Positions 37,618 to 42,327 of a DNA stretch of 42,327 bases are shown here, in pieces. How positions within the stretch are numbered: the stretch's first letter is position 1; every line of letters begins with the position of its first letter. Position numbers and translations under genes: made by a program. Source of the stretch: Acinetobacter sp. Ver3 (lineage in GTDB: Bacteria; Pseudomonadota; Gammaproteobacteria; Pseudomonadales; Moraxellaceae); assembly GCF_000632455.1 (NCBI RefSeq), contig NZ_JFYL01000022.1, positions 1 to 42,327 of the forward strand. The letters run 5' to 3'. The notes below the pieces were generated by a model. It did not search any database. It was given only the letters and a program-made list of their open reading frames with translations, and had not been told where the DNA came from.

Positions 37618-38193
37618 ATGACAAATAAAAATAAATTAACCCAAGCTGAAGTCATCAAAATGGAACGCGATCTTGCCAAGTTCGCAAACATGATGGATTC
37701 CGTCGTAAGAATTCCATTCACTAAACAAGGGGTAGGGGCTGATGCAGCATTGAGTACGATTCCTGTGGCGGGTGACGTAGCTGGATTTGTACTTACGTGT
37801 TATGCAGTATTACAAGCTCGAAAAATCGGTGTGCCCCAATCTAAATTGAATGGCGTGCTTAAACTTGCTGTGATGGATGGTGTAGTAGGTTTAATCCCTG
37901 TTGCAGGTACACTCTTTGATGTGTTTATTCGACCGAGTCGCAAGGCTTTAGATGTGGTTCATGATCATATTCGTGAAGAGTATCAGATTCATTCAGACCA
38001 TCATGTGGTACACCCATTTTTACATGAAAACTTAGAGCGTAAACAGCAGAACTCTGCCTTCTGGCGAAATCCTGTCGTGGCATGGATTTGGATTCATATT
38101 CCTGATTTACTGGGTCTTCTGTTTTTAATTATTTTTGGTGTTGCCTTATGGTTTGGTGTCACGTTCTTATGGCAATGGTTTCAATCTATTTAA
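37618..38193 (+). CDS. DUF4112 membrane protein
   Basis: 191 residues. The DUF4112 core (about 20-115) shows the paired motifs GADAALSTIPVAGDVAG and DGVVGLIPVAGTLFDVFIRPSRKA. A His-rich linker (HSDHHVVHPFLHEN) and one or two C-terminal membrane segments (about 155-187) follow. The function is unknown. It lies 40 bp after mgtE with no hairpin between, so it is probably co-transcribed and may relate to magnesium transport, but that is only context. A strong terminator follows. Confidence 0.85.
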   Translation: MTNKNKLTQAEVIKMERDLAKFANMMDSVVRIPFTKQGVGADAALSTIPVAGDVAGFVLTCYAVLQARKIGVPQSKLNGVLKLAVMDGVVGLIPVAGTLFDVFIRPSRKALDVVHDHIREEYQIHSDHHVVHPFLHENLERKQQNSAFWRNPVVAWIWIHIPDLLGLLFLIIFGVALWFGVTFLWQWFQSI

Positions 38194-38215
38194 AGTCTTA
38201 TAGATTGAGTCCATT

Positions 38216-38244
38216 AAAAAAGCCTCCCTATGGAGGCTTTTTTT
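38216..38244. terminator. Bidirectional terminator between DUF4112 gene and htpX
   Basis: AGCCTCC (38221-38227), loop CTAT and GGAGGCT (38232-38238). It has an A run before and a T run after, so it works for both convergent genes. Confidence 0.92.
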
Positions 38245-38253
38245 AGAAGCAGA

Positions 38254-39159
38254 TTAAGGACAATCAAGTTGTTGTAATGCTGCTACACGTTGCTCAATTG
38301 TTGGGTGTGTTTGGAAGAGTGCAGCAAGGCTGAATCCTTCTTCACGACCTGATGAAATTGAGAAAGCTTTCATTTCTTTAGGCATTTGATCTGGCATTTC
38401 AGTTTCTGCTTGTAAGCGAAGTAATGCACTGATCATCGCTTGTTTACCTGCTAAACGCGCGCCAGCCTCATCAGCACGATATTCACGATAGCGAGAGAAC
38501 CACATCACAATTGCCGAAGCAAGAATACCGAATACGATATCTAACACGATTGTAATGAGGAAATAGCTCCAGCCCGGTGCTTCACCTTCTTCACGACCAA
38601 ATACGTTGCGATCTACAAAGTCGCCGACTATACGTGCGAAGAACATCACAAACGCGTTGACTACACCTTGGACTAAAGCAAGGGTGACCATGTCACCATT
38701 TGCAACGTGACCAATTTCATGCGCCAACACTGCACGTAATTCATCTTTATTCATGCGTTCCAATAAGCCTGTTGAAACAGCGACTAAAGCATCGTTTTTG
38801 TTCCAACCGGTTGCGAAGGCATTTGATTGATAAGATGGGAAAATACCAACTTCTGGCATTTTAATACCAGCACGTTGAGAAAGTTGTGCCACTTCATTGA
38901 GTAACCATGCTTCCGCTTGGTTGCGTGGAGCATTGGGATCAATTAACTCTGTACCTGTGGTTTTCTTTGCAATCCACTTTGACATGAATAGGGAGATTAA
39001 AGAACCCACCATACCAAAGACAAAACAGATCACAAGTAAATTGCCAAGATTCAAGCCACCCGCGCCATGGTAACTACCGACACCGAAGAGTGACAAGATT
39101 ATGCCAGCTACCACCAGTACCGCGAGGTTGGTCAGCAAAAACAAACCAATCCGCATCAT
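38254..39159 (-). CDS. htpX: Membrane-bound zinc protease HtpX
   Basis: 301 residues, M48 family. Two N-terminal membrane segments (about 4-26 and 39-59) precede the catalytic motif HEIGH (147-151). Two more segments lie around 160-215, and the third zinc ligand is probably the Glu in [12 protein letters not shown]. It degrades misfolded inner-membrane proteins alongside FtsH and is envelope-stress induced in E. coli. ATG 39159 has AGGA about 8 bp upstream; ATG 39156 is also possible. Confidence 0.96.
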   Translation of the reverse strand: MMRIGLFLLTNLAVLVVAGIILSLFGVGSYHGAGGLNLGNLLVICFVFGMVGSLISLFMSKWIAKKTTGTELIDPNAPRNQAEAWLLNEVAQLSQRAGIKMPEVGIFPSYQSNAFATGWNKNDALVAVSTGLLERMNKDELRAVLAHEIGHVANGDMVTLALVQGVVNAFVMFFARIVGDFVDRNVFGREEGEAPGWSYFLITIVLDIVFGILASAIVMWFSRYREYRADEAGARLAGKQAMISALLRLQAETEMPDQMPKEMKAFSISSGREEGFSLAALFQTHPTIEQRVAALQQLDCP

Positions 39160-39283
39160 CGAGAAAATCCTCTTATAAATAAAATTTAATAAGCTTTTTG
39201 AATTAAAAAACCTAACTCAAATATGCTTTCGAATAGGGAAAATTTCAAGATAAAAATAAAAAATATAACGAAAAAAATTGAGA

Positions 39284-40162
39284 TTAATTCGAAATATAGA
39301 TCTTCGCTGATGCTGTGGCATTATTTGTAGAATATGAACCAGCTGGTGCGTCAGTAAAACTGCCATCAGCGGCCACAATAATTTGGCGAGGAGGTGACTT
39401 TGGCTTAGCTGGTGCAGTCACTTGAGCTGATAAATTCTGATTGTTATAGCTCGGTGTACTTGACTTAGAAGATGCTGAAGCTGAATAACTATTGGTTGGA
39501 TTTGAGCCTACACCATTGGCGTATAAATTATTGTAACGACTGAGTACACGTCTGACATAGTCTTGAGTTTCACGAAAGGGCGGTATTCCACCATATTTAG
39601 CAACATTTCCCTCGCCAGCATTATAACCCGCTAATGCCAATTGCGTATTGCCATTAAAGCGTTTCAATAGCCAAGCCAAATATTTTGCACCAGCGAAAAT
39701 ATTTTGTTCAGGATCATATGCATTATTGACATTAAATCGTTGTGCAGTCGCAGGCATCAATTGCATAAGACCCTGAGCACCAACAGGGGAGCGTGCATGT
39801 ATATTAAAACCAGACTCGGTGTGCATCACCGCTTTAATGAGACCCTCAGAAATGCCGTGTCGTTGAGCTGCTTGGCGAATATAGCCATCAAAGGCATTTC
39901 GATTTTTACTATGGCTTGGGAGAACTGATGCTTCGTTGCTTCCCCAATTGCTGTAACTATGAATATTGCTGTCTGGATAGTAGGTTTTCTTTTCAACTTT
40001 AAGATGGTTGTATTTGTTTTTGCGGTTGGTCAGAACAGTAGTACCGTTTGAATCTTTCAGCTGATAGATTGTTTGACCTGCAGAAGCCTGTGGCGAGAAT
40101 ATTAGAAAATTCACACACCCAAATAACGCTATGACTTTTATTTTATTTGTAGTTTTCATCAT
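39284..40162 (-). CDS. Periplasmic lytic transglycosylase (SLT domain) with DUF4124-like N-terminus
   Basis: 292 residues from ATG 40162 (ATG 40159 and an upstream TTG at 40210 are alternatives; no clear Shine-Dalgarno settles it). A signal peptide ends near SPQASA (28). A DUF4124-like segment (TIYQLKDSNGTTVLTNRK, 31-48) precedes the SLT domain (about 98-225): catalytic Glu116 in MHTESGFN, then SPVGAQGLMQLMPATA and LALAGYNAGEGNVAKYGG. The C-terminal 65 residues are Ser/Asn/Pro-rich and unstructured. It cleaves peptidoglycan glycan strands to 1,6-anhydro ends. It is monocistronic. Confidence 0.9.
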   Translation of the reverse strand: MMKTTNKIKVIALFGCVNFLIFSPQASAGQTIYQLKDSNGTTVLTNRKNKYNHLKVEKKTYYPDSNIHSYSNWGSNEASVLPSHSKNRNAFDGYIRQAAQRHGISEGLIKAVMHTESGFNIHARSPVGAQGLMQLMPATAQRFNVNNAYDPEQNIFAGAKYLAWLLKRFNGNTQLALAGYNAGEGNVAKYGGIPPFRETQDYVRRVLSRYNNLYANGVGSNPTNSYSASASSKSSTPSYNNQNLSAQVTAPAKPKSPPRQIIVAADGSFTDAPAGSYSTNNATASAKIYISN

Positions 40163-40325
40163 TCGAACACTATTTTTGTCCCTAAATGATATGTGGGTGA
40201 TTTTCTGCAATGGAGATGTCTCTCGACTATGTAATGTTTTTTAACAATTCGTTGTGAAAAAATCAAGTCTTAATTGTTGGCTTAATATCCAAAAAAATTA
40301 TTTATTTTTATTTATAAACAACTGC

Positions 40326-40354
40326 TTGACACATATAAGTTATTGAATTTTAAG
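40326..40354 (+). promoter_or_regulatory. Candidate promoter upstream of ttcA
   Basis: Perfect -35 TTGACA (40326-40331), a 17-bp spacer and TTTAAG (40349-40354; 4 of 6). A transcript from here would carry the DnaA-box-like cluster in a leader of about 285 nt before ttcA. Confidence 0.4.
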
Positions 40355-40446
40355 GATATAGAATAGTGGTTAAAAAATGATCAATCTAAGGGAAAGCACC
40401 ATCTTATCTTGCCAAAACTTTGTCAACCCCTAAAAAGTCCACAATT

Positions 40447-40479
40447 TTATCCACAGGTTTTGTGGAAAACTGTGGAAAA
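40447..40479. promoter_or_regulatory. Cluster of DnaA-box-like 9-mers
   Basis: A perfect DnaA box TTATCCACA (40447-40455) is followed by two reverse boxes TGTGGAAAA (40461-40469 and 40471-40479; complement TTTTCCACA). The latter two fit the loose consensus TTWTNCACA and are spaced 10 bp apart. The CCACAG and CTGTGG parts can also form a hairpin. It lies in the 436-bp spacer between the transglycosylase gene and ttcA. Confidence 0.55.
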
Positions 40480-40646
40480 GTCCAAAAGATAAGCAATTCG
40501 ACTAAAAAATGAACCCAAGCGTCCATTTTAGATGCGTGAATAAGACAGTGTTATGAAAAAATAAAAATTAGATGTAAAAAACAGATTCTTTAGATGCGAT
40601 TAAGCACTGAATCGGCTAAAATTGCGCAGTATTTTTTTTATGGTTA

Positions 40647-41579
40647 ATGTCGTCTATGTACTCGCCAGTTGAATCCAACCAAGGATTTAATTTTAAGCCA
40701 GAGCCACCTACGAGTTCTGCATATTATCGTTTATTGAAAAAACTTCGTCGTCAAGTAGGTCATGCAATCCGTGACTACAAAATGATTGAGGATGGCGATA
40801 AGGTCATGGTATGTATTTCAGGTGGTAAAGATAGCTATACCATGCTGGACATTCTCCTGCAGTTTAAACGCATAGCACCAATCAATTTTGATGTTGTGGC
40901 TGTGAATCTTGATCAGAAACAACCCGGGTTCCCTGAGGATGTATTACCCCGTTATTTAGAAGAAAATAACATTCCGTACTACATCTTAGAAAAAGATACA
41001 TATAGCATTACCAAAAAGCTTACACCTGAAGGTAAAACCTATTGTGCAGTGTGCTCACGCTTGCGCCGTGGTTCTTTATATGGTTTTGCTCAAGAAATTG
41101 GCGCGACCAAAGTTGCTTTAGGTCATCATCGTGATGATATTATGGCAACGTTCTTCTTGAACCTATTCCATGGCGGTAGTTTAAAGGCGATGCCACCAAA
41201 ACTACTTTCATCGGATAAAAAGAATATTTTGATTCGTCCTTTGGCGTATGTTGAAGAGAAAGACATCATCAAATACGCTGAAATGCGCAAATTCCCAATT
41301 ATTCCATGTAACTTGTGTGGTTCGCAGGAAAACTTACAGCGCGCAATCATCAATGATATGTTGCGTGAATGGGATAAAGCTCATCCAAAACGTTTACACA
41401 GCATTTTTGGCGCGTTACAGAATGTCTCGCCATCGCAATTGGCTGACCGAGATCTTTTCGATTTTGAAGCCTTAGATGGACAACGTGAAGTTGATTTTGA
41501 TGTAACTTGTTCAACAGCCGAAGGGGACACACCAAATAAGCGTATTAGCATGGTCAATCTCGGTTTTGCTGCTGAGTAA
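40647..41579 (+). CDS. ttcA: tRNA 2-thiocytidine biosynthesis protein TtcA
   Basis: 310 residues. It is an ATP-dependent, iron-sulfur enzyme that thiolates cytidine 32 of certain tRNAs. It has the PP-loop SGGKDS (58-63) for ATP activation and two Cys pairs, C133-A-V-C136 and C221-N-L-C224, that hold the 4Fe-4S cluster. The family motif [15 protein letters not shown] is also present. ATG 40647 is taken as the start; ATG 40656 is in frame and possible, and neither has a clear Shine-Dalgarno. A terminator follows directly. Confidence 0.96.
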   Translation: MSSMYSPVESNQGFNFKPEPPTSSAYYRLLKKLRRQVGHAIRDYKMIEDGDKVMVCISGGKDSYTMLDILLQFKRIAPINFDVVAVNLDQKQPGFPEDVLPRYLEENNIPYYILEKDTYSITKKLTPEGKTYCAVCSRLRRGSLYGFAQEIGATKVALGHHRDDIMATFFLNLFHGGSLKAMPPKLLSSDKKNILIRPLAYVEEKDIIKYAEMRKFPIIPCNLCGSQENLQRAIINDMLREWDKAHPKRLHSIFGALQNVSPSQLADRDLFDFEALDGQREVDFDVTCSTAEGDTPNKRISMVNLGFAAE

Positions 41580-41595
41580 TTCGTCTTAATAAAAG

Positions 41596-41621
41596 AAGCA
41601 CTTTTCGAAGTGCTTTTTTTT
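41596..41621 (+). terminator. Terminator of ttcA
   Basis: AAGCACTT (41596-41603), loop TTCG and AAGTGCTT (41608-41615), then a T run. Confidence 0.9.
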
Positions 41622-41919
41622 ATTTCTTAGATTTTTACATTTTAATGAAGGTGTTGAGTCGATTTACAAAATGATGTTTTTTATCACTTTAGGTCGTAGT
41701 ACCGATACAAAAAATCATTGACAAACTTGTGAAAAAATAAAGATTTGATGATATTTAGGCGATTAGTTTTATTTACAAAAAAAATCGAACGCAGAGTACA
41801 AAAAAACGTATCGCATTTGGAAAATATCATGCTATAACTCTCTCAAGCGTAAAGCTTCTACATGTTGTTATCTTGGATAGGTAACGCAATAAATTGAATA
41901 AATACATCGAGGAAAGAAC
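41622..41919. other. AT-rich upstream region of the SCP2-domain gene
   Basis: About 300 bp, no gene seen. TATAAC at 41833-41838 could be a -10 box for the following gene, but no good -35 accompanies it. Confidence 0.4.
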
Positions 41920-42327
41920 ATGCCTGCATTTTTAACTGATGATTGGTTTGCAAACGTTGAGAAACTTACAGCTGAAGCTGGTGATTTGAACTTACCACCA
42001 TCATTAGCAAATCTAGCATTGAATCTTGTAGTAACAGGTAGCGAAGGAACGACTGAATTAGCGCTTGATAGCGGTAAGATCCAAAAAGGCGCTTCTGCGA
42101 ATGCTAAAACAACTTTAAACTTAGATGCGGATACTTTACGCAAAGTATTCTTAGAGTTTGACATGGCTGCTGCTATGCAAGCATTTATGACTGGTAAAAT
42201 CAAAGTTCAAGGCGATATGTCTCAATTGATGGCTTTACAAACAGCGAAGCCAAGCCAAGAACAAAAAGATTTGTTCAAAAAAGTTTTAGAGCAAAACTAC
42301 TTAAAGACTTTTTTAAAACAAAAAAAA
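41920..42327 (+). CDS. SCP2 sterol-transfer-like domain protein, N-terminal part (3' end outside window)
   Basis: 136 codons are open to the window end with no stop, so the gene is cut. ATG 41920 has a strong GAGGA Shine-Dalgarno 7 bp upstream. The protein begins MPAFLTDDWFANVEKLTAEA. It shows the SCP2 lipid-binding fold pattern: repeated strands (LNLVVTG, TTELALDSG, TTLNLDADTLRKVF) and the hallmark MTGKIKVQGDMSQLMALQ at about 101-118. Then comes a charged tail. SCP2 domains carry hydrophobic ligands such as sterols or fatty acyl groups; the ligand in this bacterial protein is unknown. Confidence 0.85.
   Translation, partial: MPAFLTDDWFANVEKLTAEAGDLNLPPSLANLALNLVVTGSEGTTELALDSGKIQKGASANAKTTLNLDADTLRKVFLEFDMAAAMQAFMTGKIKVQGDMSQLMALQTAKPSQEQKDLFKKVLEQNYLKTFLKQKK

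Larger units (their letters stand above)
40211..40646. other. Spacer between transglycosylase gene and ttcA
   Basis: 436 bp with no gene seen. It holds a candidate plus-strand promoter (40326-40354), the DnaA-box-like cluster (40447-40479) and a pair of short inverted TTATCTT/AAGATAA motifs about 75 bp apart flanking that cluster. Confidence 0.5.

Noticed and set aside
40447..40479. Chromosomal replication origin
   Set aside because: Only three boxes, and no dnaA, rpmH, dnaN or unwinding repeats nearby; reported only as a box cluster.
41868..42203. 111-codon frame on the minus strand near the window end
   Set aside because: It is antisense to the SCP2-domain gene, which has a strong ribosome site and a recognisable fold but no stop inside the window.

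Overview
The window looks like chromosomal DNA of an Acinetobacter species (Moraxellaceae). The basis is low GC content, the block greA-carB-carA / yhbY-rlmE-ftsH-folP, a Bap-like giant adhesin, the small ATP-binding universal stress protein, and very AT-rich spacers. The species is an inference. Almost every reading frame is intact and most genes are housekeeping.

Layout. 1-2529 is the C-terminal end of a very large type-I-secreted, Ig-repeat, Bap-like surface protein cut by the window edge. 2.6-7.3 kb holds small accessory genes: a secreted lipase-like hydrolase, an alkyltransferase-like DNA repair protein, a universal stress protein, an exported protein of unknown function, a CatB-type acetyltransferase, and a divergent RidA-family/TetR pair sharing two copies of one palindromic operator. 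7.4-12.5 kb is greA, carB and carA on the minus strand, with a structured leader before carA. 12.5-13.1 kb is a long AT-rich spacer. 13.1-17.8 kb holds a DOMON-like gene, yhbY and, divergently, rlmE-ftsH-folP. 18.0-21.5 kb has a DUF5713 gene, two near-identical tRNA-Leu(TAA) copies with their terminators enclosing a Tat-exported PhoD-type phosphatase and a membrane protein, then tRNA-Cys. 21.7-25.8 kb has folD, a REP/MITE-like inverted-repeat element, a methyltransferase, a small lipoprotein and GTP-type PEP carboxykinase. 26.2-31.4 kb has a lipid-kinase/phosphoesterase gene pair, groES-groEL behind a near-consensus sigma-32 promoter, and a LuxR-type regulator. 31.4-38.2 kb has a lipoprotein, an RND efflux permease with no periplasmic partner, MgtE and a DUF4112 protein. 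38.2-42.3 kb has HtpX, a lytic transglycosylase, a DnaA-box-like cluster, TtcA and the start of an SCP2-domain protein cut by the window end.

How it fits together. carAB supplies carbamoyl phosphate for pyrimidines and arginine. folP and folD serve folate metabolism. FtsH, HtpX, GroESL and RlmE form a heat-shock, protein-quality and ribosome group. The rest are surface, transport and regulatory functions.

I found no convincing new multi-gene system. The best leads are non-coding: the carA leader (nested terminator-like hairpins with a start-stop codon pair at their junction), the twin TetR operators, the tRNA-Leu duplication bracketing phoD, the DnaA-box-like cluster before ttcA, and a possible Pho box before phoD.
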